Shown: one piece after another, positions 22,982 through 32,197 of the stretch
Numbering within the stretch: the stretch's first letter is position 1
How the letters are laid out: every line of letters starts with the position of its first letter
NCBI GenBank assembly: GCA_003242895.1
Contig: QKMY01000064.1
Location: forward strand, 1 to 42,364
DNA length: 42,364 bases
Source of the DNA: Candidatus Margulisiibacteriota bacterium
GTDB taxonomy: Bacteria; Margulisbacteria; Riflemargulisbacteria; GWF2-39-127
Direction: 5' to 3'
Notes under the pieces: generated by a model
What the model saw: the letters and a program-made list of their open reading frames with translations, nothing else
Database searches by the model: none
Told to the model about the DNA's origin: nothing
Program-made: the position numbers and the translations under genes

Positions 22982-25441
22982 ATGAACCTGTATATTTCTA
23001 ATAAGAAAAGTAAAAACAAATATAATCATTTAACGGTAAATGAAAATAAGTATAAAAATGAGAATGATCACTTAAAGGAATTGGCAGATAAAGACCTTGT
23101 TAAGAAAGACTATATTCCAGCACAGGAGAAATATAAGAAAATAATTTCTTCAAGCCCACAGAAAATTCCTCTTGTTTTACAGTCATATGAACGATTACTC
23201 GTCAAAGATCTTGAAAATGTATCCTTAAAGATGTCTCTTGTTGATATTTCGTTTTTTATTGAGGATTGGAATGAGGCGAGATATGAGCTAGAGGAGGTTA
23301 TTGAACTCGATCCTTCAAATATCCAGGCATATTTATTATTGGCGAGAATACTTCAGCGAAAAGATATAAAGGATGTAGTTAGACTATTTGAAAAAGCTTA
23401 CAATCATGTTGATGAAGACGAAATAATAGATGGGCTCGTGTCCAGTTATGTCCAGACGAAAGATTATCAAAAAGCAATTCACATTTATTCTAAAATGCTC
23501 GATAAAAAAGAACAGAGTCCTAAAGTCATAAAAATATTAGCAGAATTGTATACAAAAAATAAAGAATATAATAAGGCAACGGAAACCTATCTCTTCCTTT
23601 TTAAAAATGATAAGGCTTGTCTTGACGAAGTCGTTCAGAAATTGGAAGAGCTCTTGCAATACGTCCCGGATAATATTTTTATCATGGAGGCCCTTGCCGA
23701 GACCTATCTTGCAGAGATGAAGCCTGAATTATCTCTGAAAATGCTTGAACAGACCTGCGTAATAAAACCTGAACTGTGTGATGAGACTATCAAAAAAATT
23801 AAGAAGATCCTCTCTGCTTATCCTGATTTTATTCCCGCCGTGGTCTCTTTAGCGTACATGTATCTTAAAAAACATCTTTATTCTGAATCTGTCATGTGTT
23901 TTACAAAGCTAATGAAGGATAATTCCCGTTATATCGAAGAGGCTATTATGGGGTATCAACGGGTTTTGGAACAATGTCCGGAGCAAGTACTCGCACGGCA
24001 GTATCTTGGAGAAGCCTTTCTGTCTGTCAGGAGAATCGATGAAGCTGTAGAAGAGTTCAGCAAATTAATTGAATACAATGGTCAGGATGCCGGCTTCGTG
24101 ATGACTAAATGCCGATCGCTCTTAAAAGAAAACGAACAGTATCCGGGAGCGCATCTCCTGCTTGCAAAATGTTATTATGTAAGGAATGAATATAAGAAAG
24201 CATATGACGAATGCCTTTTCCTTATCAGTAATGGTAATTCTGATCATATTCAAGTAGAGAATTATAAGTTGTTGGTCCAAGTATGTTACCATTTGGAGAA
24301 ATATGAAGATTGTAAAAAGTATCTCTATGCTATTATCGAGTTTAATGAAAAAGAAAAAGATTTGCATGATTTCTGCAATGCATATGCAGAGAAAATTGTT
24401 TCTGCGAAGTTTGATCAAGAGAAGATACTTGAGCAAAGTAGCCCCCATTTATATAATTATTATCTCGGTCAGAAATATTATTTAACAAATAAACTTGAAG
24501 ACTCAATTAAGGCCTTCCAAATTTCTGCCCGTGAATCTAAATATGCCGGTTTGTCATATTATTATCTTGGATTGTGCTTTAAGGCCCGTGGCCGGTTTGA
24601 TCTGGCGATCAATCAACTGAGCCGGGCATTTGAATATGAGAAAGAAGCTAATAATTATGCTGCAATGAATGCAATTAAATACCAGATCGGGCTAGCCTAT
24701 GAATCAATGGGAGACTTAAAGAGCGCCACAGAAAAATACGAGAGAATACTTGAGAATGATATTTCTTTTAGTTCTGTTAAAACCCGGATCAAAGAGATTA
24801 ATTCCATGAGTTGGGCAAACACTGCCGGAAAAGCGCTTCTCGGGATAAAGCGAGAATATGAAAATTCAGAAATGATAGTGGTATGGGCACCAAACAAAGC
24901 GCAAAGAAATCTGGTAAAAAAAGACAAGCGTGCCGGAATGGTTATGGATATCTCTTTTTCTCAGTCACATAATGATGAAGGGGTTAACCATTTTTTGAAG
25001 GGAAGGATTAAAGCGGCTGAAGAAGAGTTTCTGTTAGCGATGCAGTTAGACCAGAGCTTAACCATTATTTATAATAATCTTGGGCTCCTCTATCTTGAGA
25101 AACAAAATAATGAAGAGGCCAAAAAGTTTTTCGAGAAAGCATTGGAAGATAATCCTGATATGGCAATTATTTATGCAAATATGGGATTGATGCACTACAT
25201 GTCAGGCGAAATGGAAAGTGCACGAGAGTTATATAATAAGGCCATTGCGCTTGATCCCAAGTTGAGTAATGCTTTGCTAAATTTGGGCGATATTTGTTAT
25301 CATTTTAATGAGGTTGATAAAGCGCTTGAATACTGGGAACAAGCCTATTCGGAATGTACCCTTCCTGAGTTAGCGCGTAAACGGCTTCTATTCAAAAAAT
25401 CTTCTTTCAAATTGGAAGAAGAGCTTATAGATATTAAGTAA
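22982..25441 (+). CDS. Large tetratricopeptide-repeat protein, 819 aa
   Basis: Mostly helical TPR protein without signal peptide or membrane segment, so probably cytoplasmic. Clear units include IIDGLVSSYVQTKDYQKAIH (about residue 145), ILAELYTKNKEYNKATETY, and the C-terminal series IYNNLGLLYLEKQNNEEAKK, IYANMGLMHYMSGEMESARE and ALLNLGDICYHFNEVDKALE (about 690-790). The first 35 residues are Lys/Asn-rich and poorly structured. It sits between lptF/G and lptD, which suggests an envelope role; LapB-like control of LPS synthesis is one possibility, but the CxxC rubredoxin motif of LapB is absent. A nine-G tract lies 16-24 bases before the ATG. An ATG at 22954 would be in frame only if one G were lost. 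Confidence 0.88.
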   Translation: MNLYISNKKSKNKYNHLTVNENKYKNENDHLKELADKDLVKKDYIPAQEKYKKIISSSPQKIPLVLQSYERLLVKDLENVSLKMSLVDISFFIEDWNEARYELEEVIELDPSNIQAYLLLARILQRKDIKDVVRLFEKAYNHVDEDEIIDGLVSSYVQTKDYQKAIHIYSKMLDKKEQSPKVIKILAELYTKNKEYNKATETYLFLFKNDKACLDEVVQKLEELLQYVPDNIFIMEALAETYLAEMKPELSLKMLEQTCVIKPELCDETIKKIKKILSAYPDFIPAVVSLAYMYLKKHLYSESVMCFTKLMKDNSRYIEEAIMGYQRVLEQCPEQVLARQYLGEAFLSVRRIDEAVEEFSKLIEYNGQDAGFVMTKCRSLLKENEQYPGAHLLLAKCYYVRNEYKKAYDECLFLISNGNSDHIQVENYKLLVQVCYHLEKYEDCKKYLYAIIEFNEKEKDLHDFCNAYAEKIVSAKFDQEKILEQSSPHLYNYYLGQKYYLTNKLEDSIKAFQISARESKYAGLSYYYLGLCFKARGRFDLAINQLSRAFEYEKEANNYAAMNAIKYQIGLAYESMGDLKSATEKYERILENDISFSSVKTRIKEINSMSWANTAGKALLGIKREYENSEMIVVWAPNKAQRNLVKKDKRAGMVMDISFSQSHNDEGVNHFLKGRIKAAEEEFLLAMQLDQSLTIIYNNLGLLYLEKQNNEEAKKFFEKALEDNPDMAIIYANMGLMHYMSGEMESARELYNKAIALDPKLSNALLNLGDICYHFNEVDKALEYWEQAYSECTLPELARKRLLFKKSSFKLEEELIDIK

Positions 25442-25583
25442 TATAAGTTGCTATTTTACCGGCGTATTGCTAACCAAATGTTTTATTGCAGATAATACTG
25501 TTTTTTATGCGCTATATGTTGATATTATAATATTGTGGAAGCAGAAATTTATTCCTGCCTTTTCCTGAAACTAAGAGCGCTAC

Positions 25584-25656
25584 TCGTCCATATATTGCCT
25601 GGATGACGAATTCATAGGAGTTATATTGCTGTGTTTACTTTGCAGTAGCTCCCTAT
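25584..25656 (+). promoter_or_regulatory. Two adjacent hairpins in the lptD leader
   Basis: The 243-base gap before lptD can fold two stems. The first pairs TCGTCCA (25584-25590) with TGGATGACGA (25600-25609), with a small bulge. The second pairs ATAGGAG (25614-25620) with CTCCCTAT (25649-25656), with one bulged C, and continues inward with TATTGC to GCAGTA. There is no T run after them, so they are not ordinary terminators. A 12-base palindrome, ATATTATAATAT, also lies further upstream, near 25523-25534. Confidence 0.35.
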
Positions 25657-25684
25657 AAAATAAAGAACGCTAAAGAATTATACT

Positions 25685-28246
25685 ATGTTCCAATCATATA
25701 TAAAATTTATTCTTCTATTTTTTTTGTTGTTTTTATCAGTTTCTCAGATCTGTGCCAGCGAAGAAAAGATTGCTGTTAAAGCTGATTATCTTCGATATGA
25801 CAAAAACAGTACACTTATGAATGCTTCCGGCAATGTGGAAGTAAGCAGCCCTATTTTTCTGATATCTTCTGATTCCTTGTCTATTGACCCTTCAGGAAAC
25901 CACTTTATTTTTGATGGACACGTCAATGGGACGATGGAGGGCAATACTTTCAGCTCGAATAAATTCGTTCTCTTTGCTGATGACGAGTACTCAATTGCTA
26001 ATAATATCGAAGCAAAGCTCAGGTCTAAAGATGTCGGCGGTATCGTTACTTTTAAGGCCGATACCTTGCATCGGCACCCGGAGAAAAACTGGGGAGAGAG
26101 CGGGGATTTTACGACCTGCAAATATCCTGGGTCACATTATCGTGTTCATGCTAATAGCTTTGAGTACTATCCAAAAAGCAGGATAGAAGCACACGATCTT
26201 GTTTTTTCTGTCGGTCCGGTCCCGGTCATGTATTCACCCTATTGGTTCTATAGGCTTGGGTACCAGAACCCAATTCTTTCTTATCCCGTTATTGGACAAG
26301 ATGAGAAAAACGGGTGGTTTGTTCAAACAACCTGGGACTATTTCTGGAACAAGAGTAATCGCAGCTTAGTGCTTTTGGACTGGTATGAGAAAGTAGGTTA
26401 TGGTGTTGGTGTTGACCAGCGCTGGAGTATTAATGATTCAACTAATCTTAGTGCAAAGCTATTCGGAATAATAGATACTTCGGGAGTCTTAAAAGGAGAA
26501 AGCAAGTTCTATACAGACGTGAAGTATGATACGAAGCTGAGTCCTTATCTCACTACCAATGCCGGCTATTATTTCCAGAATTATGATCGAAATAGCAACG
26601 ATTACTCAAAAAAAGAACAGAAAAAGATGAACTTTTCAATAAAATACGCTAAAGATAAAGAAAAATATGGATTTTCTTTCGACCATTTCTACGATAAAAG
26701 GACTAACGCATATTTCAGGAATAACATTGCGATTAATATAAATGAGTTTGGCTATGACGAGAGCAAGAATTGGGATAAGTACCATGAAAGTATTTCAAGG
26801 AAATATTCCTTTAATAATGAGTTTCTTGGCGGTAGCCAAAGCTTATACCATACCATCGATGAACAGGACCGGAAGGTAAATCGATCCACGATAAGTGAAC
26901 GCTATAATAAGAGTTTTTATTTTTCGAATTCTCCACTCACAATGGTTTCCCTCAGTTTGTCACCCGAATTAATCCAGTCCCGTGCAAATAATAGTTTATT
27001 TGATAAATCTTTAAAACATAATTATACGACGAAATTAGGGTTTGATAGCCGGTCGCCGGTTAATAGTGTGGATATAAACTATAACTGGGTAGATGATATG
27101 GATGGGGAAACGGTTACCTCCGATTATTATGACAAATATAATGTTAAAAGTTTGCCGGTTGTGAATGTCGCACTTAAGAATGCGACACTTGATGTGCCTA
27201 ATCCGGTGGGCAACGGCTGGATTAACATTTTTCAAGTGCAGAATAGCTTTTTGTTCGGGCACTATATTGAGAGAAGAAAGCTTAGAACCTCCGATTACAA
27301 AATGGATACGAATAAATATAGTATAAAACTGGCACTTTCACGGAGTATTCCTATAGAACAACTTGGGTCTACCTTTTTTTTCCGGTCAAACCTGGAACAG
27401 AATTTCTACGGTACCGGTGATCAGTCCAATTACCGGTCTGATACCTTTGGTGTGGACAATAATTGGTTTAATTGTATCAACTATTCTTTAACCTTCAATA
27501 AAAACTATCCGGGAATAGATATGTTTGATAAGACGGAGCATTCCAACTCTCCATTCTTTTTTGATGCGCAAGCCCATCAGAAGAGTTTTTCCCGGAGCCA
27601 GGCGTTAACATTTTACCTTATGTCTCCCAAAGAGGAACTGCCTGCCAGGTATTCTGAGCTCACACCTGTGCAACCTCAATGGAAGATGCTTAATTGGATG
27701 TTTTCCTGGAATCACAATTTTATTAACAAGAATCCGGTTGATGTGCATACAGTGCTTACGCTTAAACCATTAAATACGCTGACTATCGATATGGATACTT
27801 ATTTTGCAATCGAGAGAAAGCGGTCCCAGAAATTCTGGAGCCAGCAACCGCTGATAACTAATGTGTTATGGAATATTTCAAAGGAATTATACTTAAAACA
27901 GAGCTTTCGGCATGATCTTAATCTTCCCGCCCGAAAGAACTTGCTGTCAGCTTCGACAGAGCTTGGATATGTACATCAGGTCGGCGAATCGGAGTACTGG
28001 AAGTTTACCTGGAATACAATCTGGGATGCTCCGAATAAACAGTGGAAGACGAACAGCTACTCCGTGATGTGGGAGCTTGACTGCCTGCAGTATATGTATG
28101 ATTATCAAAGACAAAATGAGGAACATAAGTTTACTTTTAAGGTGAAAGCCTTTGAAGCTGACCCTGTTGGCTTTACGAAGTCAAAGGTGAACAAGGTTGA
28201 AAAATGGCAGATCCAAGGTCTTGATAAGTCTATGGAACAAAGGTAG
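25685..28246 (+). CDS. lptD: LPS-assembly protein LptD
   Basis: 853-aa outer-membrane protein that inserts lipopolysaccharide into the outer leaflet. A signal peptide (about residues 1-24) is followed by an LptA/OstA-like beta-jellyroll domain (about 28-150; KADYLRYDKNSTLMNASGNV). Next comes the family junction CKYPGSHYRVHANSFEYYP, then MYSPYWFYRLG. The rest is a large beta-barrel rich in Tyr, Phe, Trp and Asn. Length is typical. The four-Cys disulfide arrangement of E. coli LptD is not evident. It is followed by a lipoprotein gene and lnt. A 243-base leader with hairpins precedes it, so it may have its own promoter. Confidence 0.92.
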   Translation: MFQSYIKFILLFFLLFLSVSQICASEEKIAVKADYLRYDKNSTLMNASGNVEVSSPIFLISSDSLSIDPSGNHFIFDGHVNGTMEGNTFSSNKFVLFADDEYSIANNIEAKLRSKDVGGIVTFKADTLHRHPEKNWGESGDFTTCKYPGSHYRVHANSFEYYPKSRIEAHDLVFSVGPVPVMYSPYWFYRLGYQNPILSYPVIGQDEKNGWFVQTTWDYFWNKSNRSLVLLDWYEKVGYGVGVDQRWSINDSTNLSAKLFGIIDTSGVLKGESKFYTDVKYDTKLSPYLTTNAGYYFQNYDRNSNDYSKKEQKKMNFSIKYAKDKEKYGFSFDHFYDKRTNAYFRNNIAININEFGYDESKNWDKYHESISRKYSFNNEFLGGSQSLYHTIDEQDRKVNRSTISERYNKSFYFSNSPLTMVSLSLSPELIQSRANNSLFDKSLKHNYTTKLGFDSRSPVNSVDINYNWVDDMDGETVTSDYYDKYNVKSLPVVNVALKNATLDVPNPVGNGWINIFQVQNSFLFGHYIERRKLRTSDYKMDTNKYSIKLALSRSIPIEQLGSTFFFRSNLEQNFYGTGDQSNYRSDTFGVDNNWFNCINYSLTFNKNYPGIDMFDKTEHSNSPFFFDAQAHQKSFSRSQALTFYLMSPKEELPARYSELTPVQPQWKMLNWMFSWNHNFINKNPVDVHTVLTLKPLNTLTIDMDTYFAIERKRSQKFWSQQPLITNVLWNISKELYLKQSFRHDLNLPARKNLLSASTELGYVHQVGESEYWKFTWNTIWDAPNKQWKTNSYSVMWELDCLQYMYDYQRQNEEHKFTFKVKAFEADPVGFTKSKVNKVEKWQIQGLDKSMEQR

Positions 28247-28304
28247 TGCGCGGTATATTTATCAAATATGCTTCTATGTCGGGTTAAAAGAAGGGATTAA
28301 AGAA

Positions 28305-29048
28305 ATGTTGAGAAATATAATTATATTGAAAGCTGGTCTCTTATTCATGCTATTCATGCTGGTAGTTGTGACGCAAGGGTGTGCAAGAACTATGACCGAT
28401 AAATTTGATTCAGGGTCCGAGCTGTTTTTTACTATTAACTATAACGGACCAATTACTACGACTACTGCGAATTATTATGTGATTTTCCCTCAACCTGAGG
28501 CGACTCTGGGTAGCGTAATCCCGGATAAAGATGGTATTGATAGCCCATATCCTTTCTTTGATGCTCCTCATAATAATAACCTGGATTTTCGCGATAGATT
28601 AAATGACTTTTATCTTAGCGATGAACTTGGATTGGACCCGATAGCCTATTATTTTCAGCATTACTATCAGAACTGGTTTGATTATATCGAGGTTGACGGC
28701 TCTGAAGTGAAGCTTAATGAGGGCCCGTTTCCGGCAGATGGAACAATAACCACGAATATTCAAACCTCAACCATTGGCAGTATTGATAACAATAACGGTA
28801 ATGTCAGGCTTTCTTTTACGGTGAGAATTGATCAATTATCACATCCTTATGCCAGAGGTGAGAATATCCGTTTTTTTATTGTGACTGGGACGGGAGATTT
28901 CCTTCTCGCGGATTGGATGAACAGCATCAGTTATATTTCAAACGAGCAGGGGAACAGTGTCTCCGGTGTTGATGATGAGTACTCTCAAAATGATGCCTTG
29001 ACTATTTCCGGGCTGGATATTGTGGATTGGAATGTTATTGTACGATGA
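28305..29048 (+). CDS. Predicted lipoprotein between lptD and lnt, 247 aa
   Basis: The N-terminus has a lipoprotein signal: a charged start, a long hydrophobic segment (LKAGLLFMLFMLVVV) and TQGC, with the lipidated Cys near residue 26. The mature part reads as a beta-rich domain (SELFFTINYNGPITTTTAN, GNVRLSFTVRIDQLSHPYA, NIRFFIVTGTGDFLLADWM), and I do not recognise the family. ATG 28305 is chosen because the lipobox then falls at the proper distance and AAGGGA lies upstream; the frame extends back into lptD to 28197. Its stop overlaps the lnt ATG. Position directly after lptD suggests a possible LptE-like partner, but no sequence similarity to LptE is visible. Confidence 0.8.
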   Translation: MLRNIIILKAGLLFMLFMLVVVTQGCARTMTDKFDSGSELFFTINYNGPITTTTANYYVIFPQPEATLGSVIPDKDGIDSPYPFFDAPHNNNLDFRDRLNDFYLSDELGLDPIAYYFQHYYQNWFDYIEVDGSEVKLNEGPFPADGTITTNIQTSTIGSIDNNNGNVRLSFTVRIDQLSHPYARGENIRFFIVTGTGDFLLADWMNSISYISNEQGNSVSGVDDEYSQNDALTISGLDIVDWNVIVR

Positions 29049-30568
29049 TGGCTGCCGGACAAGTATTTATAATAATAGTATCTGCCTTTTTATTAGGGAG
29101 GTCATTTTATAATTACAATATGGCGTTTCTTGCGTGGGGAGCACTTGTTCCATATTTTTTTATCTTATTCAGAATGCCTACAATTAAAAAGGCTTTTTTC
29201 CTCAGTTTTACATTTGGCAGTATTTTCTACGGAACATTGTTTTATTGGATTACGATCGTCTCTAAATGGGTAGGTCCGCTCGGCTATGCAGGGTGGCTGG
29301 GGACTTTTTTATATCTGACGCTGCTTTTTTCTGTTATGGGAATTTTTCTCTACAAGATTTGCAATTCTCTATGGATGAAAGTGTTCGCTCCTCCGCTTGT
29401 GTGGGTGTTATTCGAATGGCTCCAATCGAAAGGCGCTTTTGGCCAGACAGCAGGGTCTCTGGCGTATTCGCAAAAAGCGGAATGGCTCGTCTCTCAATCT
29501 GCAGCATATGGCGGTATTTACCTTCTCTCATTCATTATTGTTCTCGTTAATTCACTAATCCTGGGCATAGTTTTGTTGCGGGGGGCACATAAGAAAAACC
29601 AGATTTTGTTCAGTGGGTATTTCCTTGCTGCTATAATCGTTCTAAGTAGCTGGATGACATTCCTTCACAGAGATAGGCATATTGACGATATCACCCGTTC
29701 TTCTACCCAAGCGCTGGTTTTCCAGCCAAATGTGGCCCAATACAAAAAGCTTTCTTATCGGTATTCATTCGAGATATTCCAGGAATTGTATAAAGATATG
29801 AATACTATGCGGCTGATTAATGCGGACCTTTACATTTTTCCAGAAAGCTTGATTCCCGGGCTGTATAATCAAAATGAACTTTTATACCGGCAGTTAGCTC
29901 AGTTGTTGCCAGCCAAAAGTTATATGCTCTTTGGTTCCAATCGAAGAACTCCTGATAAATACTATAATTCACTGTTTGTTATGGACCAGAGTGGAAATAA
30001 TCTTCAATGCTATGATAAGCAACGGATTGTTCCATTTGGGGAATATATGCCATTTCGAAAATTAATTGACCATTTATTGCCCGAAACTCTCCAATATATG
30101 GGTGCAGATATTTCTCCCGGTGACGGGATCAAATTGTTTTCTACCTCTAACCATGAGCGTTTTGGTGTTTCTATTTGTTTCGAATCAATATTTCCAGAAA
30201 TTTTTTATCAGCAGCACCAAAATGGGAGCGAATTTTCTGTTGTTGTGACCAATGATGGCTGGTTTTTTGATACCATTGCACTTAAAATCCATCAGAATGC
30301 TACTGCGTTCAGAGCCGTTGAATCGAGAAAACAAGTACTTTTCTGCGCTAATACCGGCATATCATCTATAATACAGCCTTCAGGGAAAATTAACCGGTTG
30401 ATTGCGTATAATTCTAAAGGGTATATGATCACAAAGATCAAAAAAAACACTGGAAATACCTATTATTATAAGCATTTCAATCTGTTCATCTTAGTATGTG
30501 CAATGGTATTGTTGTTAAGTATTGTTGGCGAGTTGTTTCTTAGAAAGCGTTTTCTGGGTATAAAATAG
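29045..30568 (+). CDS. lnt: Apolipoprotein N-acyltransferase
   Basis: 507-aa inner-membrane enzyme that adds the third acyl chain to lipoproteins. An N-terminal bundle of hydrophobic helices (to about residue 205) includes VWVLFEWLQSKGAFGQTAG; a C-terminal nitrilase-type domain follows. The catalytic triad can be placed: Glu267 in YIFPESLIPG, Lys325 in YDKQRIVPFGEYMPF, and Cys378 in GVSICFESIFPE. The chain ends in a last membrane helix. The start codon overlaps the preceding lipoprotein's stop (ATGA at 29045). Co-operon with a lipoprotein and lptD fits a role in outer-membrane assembly. Confidence 0.96.
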   Translation: MMAAGQVFIIIVSAFLLGRSFYNYNMAFLAWGALVPYFFILFRMPTIKKAFFLSFTFGSIFYGTLFYWITIVSKWVGPLGYAGWLGTFLYLTLLFSVMGIFLYKICNSLWMKVFAPPLVWVLFEWLQSKGAFGQTAGSLAYSQKAEWLVSQSAAYGGIYLLSFIIVLVNSLILGIVLLRGAHKKNQILFSGYFLAAIIVLSSWMTFLHRDRHIDDITRSSTQALVFQPNVAQYKKLSYRYSFEIFQELYKDMNTMRLINADLYIFPESLIPGLYNQNELLYRQLAQLLPAKSYMLFGSNRRTPDKYYNSLFVMDQSGNNLQCYDKQRIVPFGEYMPFRKLIDHLLPETLQYMGADISPGDGIKLFSTSNHERFGVSICFESIFPEIFYQQHQNGSEFSVVVTNDGWFFDTIALKIHQNATAFRAVESRKQVLFCANTGISSIIQPSGKINRLIAYNSKGYMITKIKKNTGNTYYYKHFNLFILVCAMVLLLSIVGELFLRKRFLGIK

Positions 30569-30596
30569 CAAGGGCGCAGAAACTGCGCCCTTGCTA
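30566..30596. terminator. Bidirectional terminator between lnt and a small minus-strand gene
   Basis: A perfect 14-bp stem (TAGCAAGGGCGCAG with CTGCGCCCTTGCTA) with a three-base AAA loop; its first bases are the lnt stop codon. On minus it is followed by TTTTAT, a better T tract than the plus-side CTTTAAGG, so it probably ends both convergent transcripts. Confidence 0.85.
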
Positions 30597-30620
30597 CTTT
30601 AAGGTTCGAGGAGGTCTCGG

Positions 30621-30791
30621 TCACATAGATTTATTTCGTTTCGAGGTAAGTTCAAGATTGCTATATTCAGGAGAATGCTTCGAAAGCTCCTGGTTTTCTA
30701 TTTCATGCAATACGCTTTTTAACAGATAATCAAACCGGTGTTCCATACTTCTTCTAGATAACGGGTTTCCTTTGTATATTTTTTTTGCCAT
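30621..30791 (-). CDS. Small hypothetical protein, 56 aa
   Basis: A basic, helical short protein (MAKKIYKGNPLSRRSMEHRF, then DYLLKSVLHEIENQELSK). I chose ATG 30791 because AGGTGA lies just upstream; an ATG at 30818 is in frame but has no such site. It has its own terminator immediately downstream, which supports a real transcript. The centre could be a short amphipathic helix for protein-protein contact. Family and function unknown. Confidence 0.6.
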   Translation of the reverse strand: MAKKIYKGNPLSRRSMEHRFDYLLKSVLHEIENQELSKHSPEYSNLELTSKRNKSM

Positions 30792-31075
30792 GGTAGTCAC
30801 CTGTTTCTTGATTTGCATTTCTTATATAAGAATGATTCCCATAATTATAGACATTCAAACATTTCGATATGGTGAAAGATGTCTTTTGTTAGTTGAAACC
30901 AATTGAAAAAAGTACCTTGAAAAGAATTGTCTGGGGTGAATTGCCAAGGAAGAAGGTTAGCGAAAAGTTGCAAAAAGGTATAATCGTTATAGTTTTACTG
31001 TATATATAACCAAAACGTGAATATTTCGCAAATAGACACCTTGTACTATAATCCGCATGTCAGCGAGGTGCGTGA
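30792..31075. other. Intergenic region with candidate promoters
   Basis: 284 bases between divergent genes. Two TATAAT sequences on plus (30979-30984 and 31047-31052) are good -10 candidates; the second lies 24 bases before the start of the beta-barrel gene. No clear -35 matches either. No gene was recognised. Confidence 0.35.
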
Positions 31076-32197
31076 TTGCGAAGTAAGATTATACTAGTGT
31101 TGGCATTTTTTGTGCTGTCCACGTGTGCTTATGCGCTGGAAGACCCTTCCTATGGAACAATTTATTATTTAAATCGGTTATTTCATACCGGATTCACGAT
31201 TGATAATGAGTTAGCTTATGTTGCCGATTATTCGCTGCGTTTTAATTATGCCGGAGTACAGGTTGCCAGTATCAGCGGAAACAAATTTGCTATAGACAGA
31301 CAGTTTTTTGTACCGCTTCCTGTGTCAGAGCCATTTTATCTGACAGCCAGGTATACGGAATTGAGCCTGCTAGAAAAGCAAGAATTGCATAATATTTATG
31401 AATTCGGTTATAGAATCCTGCCATCGCTGGGATTTGGCATTATCGGAGAGCCGACCTTTGACAAGAGTTCTATTGATGTCGGATATTCAGCACGGTTTTC
31501 GCTTTTTAATAATTACTTTATAGCGCAGTACTGGACCCTGGATTATCTTTATAATGAGAAGACCGAATCTCAAAATTATTATAAAAAGTATCCCCGCAAA
31601 TATGTTCTTAACTGGTTATACAGGACTCGTGGCCTAATTGGTTTAGTTCATTATTCCTCACTTAAAGCCGGAGAGTTCGTTGCCAGGAGTGAACCGTCAG
31701 GTCAGCAACGATTAAGTAATGAAGAAAATAACGTAACAATTTTTTTGAAGAATAAAACCGACATGTATACCGGTGGATTTCTTCTTGATTACCTGGATGA
31801 GCAGGAGCAGCGAGAACCGGGTGTAGACCAAGAATCAAATTTGCTTATTGTGAGGCCATTTATACAGGTACCGATCCTTCCCGGTATGAGTATTGATACT
31901 ACCGGAATGTATGTGAGTACGTATTTCAAAGATGGTAAGACTGGCAACAATTCTAATTCCTATTGGGGACTGATGACCTTGCTTACACACCAGCTCATGC
32001 CTGTTATTGACCTGCAGTATGGCTATGCATTTTTGGAATCCCAAAAACATACAGAAAAATCGAGAAGCAAAGTAATTCTAACTGCCAAATTCCAATTCAC
32101 AGGCAATTTTTATCTAAAAATATTGCACTCTGTGAGACCTAGACAAGGGTGGGGATCCTGGGATGGCAGCGCTGTAGAATGTTCCTATGTTTTTTAG
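31076..32197 (+). CDS. Predicted outer-membrane beta-barrel protein, 373 aa
   Basis: A signal peptide (MRSKIILVLAFFVLSTCAYA, cleavage near residue 20) precedes a chain of alternating hydrophobic and aromatic strands and loops, ending in Phe (VECSYVF), the usual outer-membrane barrel signal. The start is TTG at 31076 with GAGGTG six bases upstream. I do not recognise the family. The next gene, a UMF1-type permease, overlaps its end by 11 bases, so they are cotranscribed. A role as a porin or lipid-related barrel is possible but open. Confidence 0.8.
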   Translation: MRSKIILVLAFFVLSTCAYALEDPSYGTIYYLNRLFHTGFTIDNELAYVADYSLRFNYAGVQVASISGNKFAIDRQFFVPLPVSEPFYLTARYTELSLLEKQELHNIYEFGYRILPSLGFGIIGEPTFDKSSIDVGYSARFSLFNNYFIAQYWTLDYLYNEKTESQNYYKKYPRKYVLNWLYRTRGLIGLVHYSSLKAGEFVARSEPSGQQRLSNEENNVTIFLKNKTDMYTGGFLLDYLDEQEQREPGVDQESNLLIVRPFIQVPILPGMSIDTTGMYVSTYFKDGKTGNNSNSYWGLMTLLTHQLMPVIDLQYGYAFLESQKHTEKSRSKVILTAKFQFTGNFYLKILHSVRPRQGWGSWDGSAVECSYVF

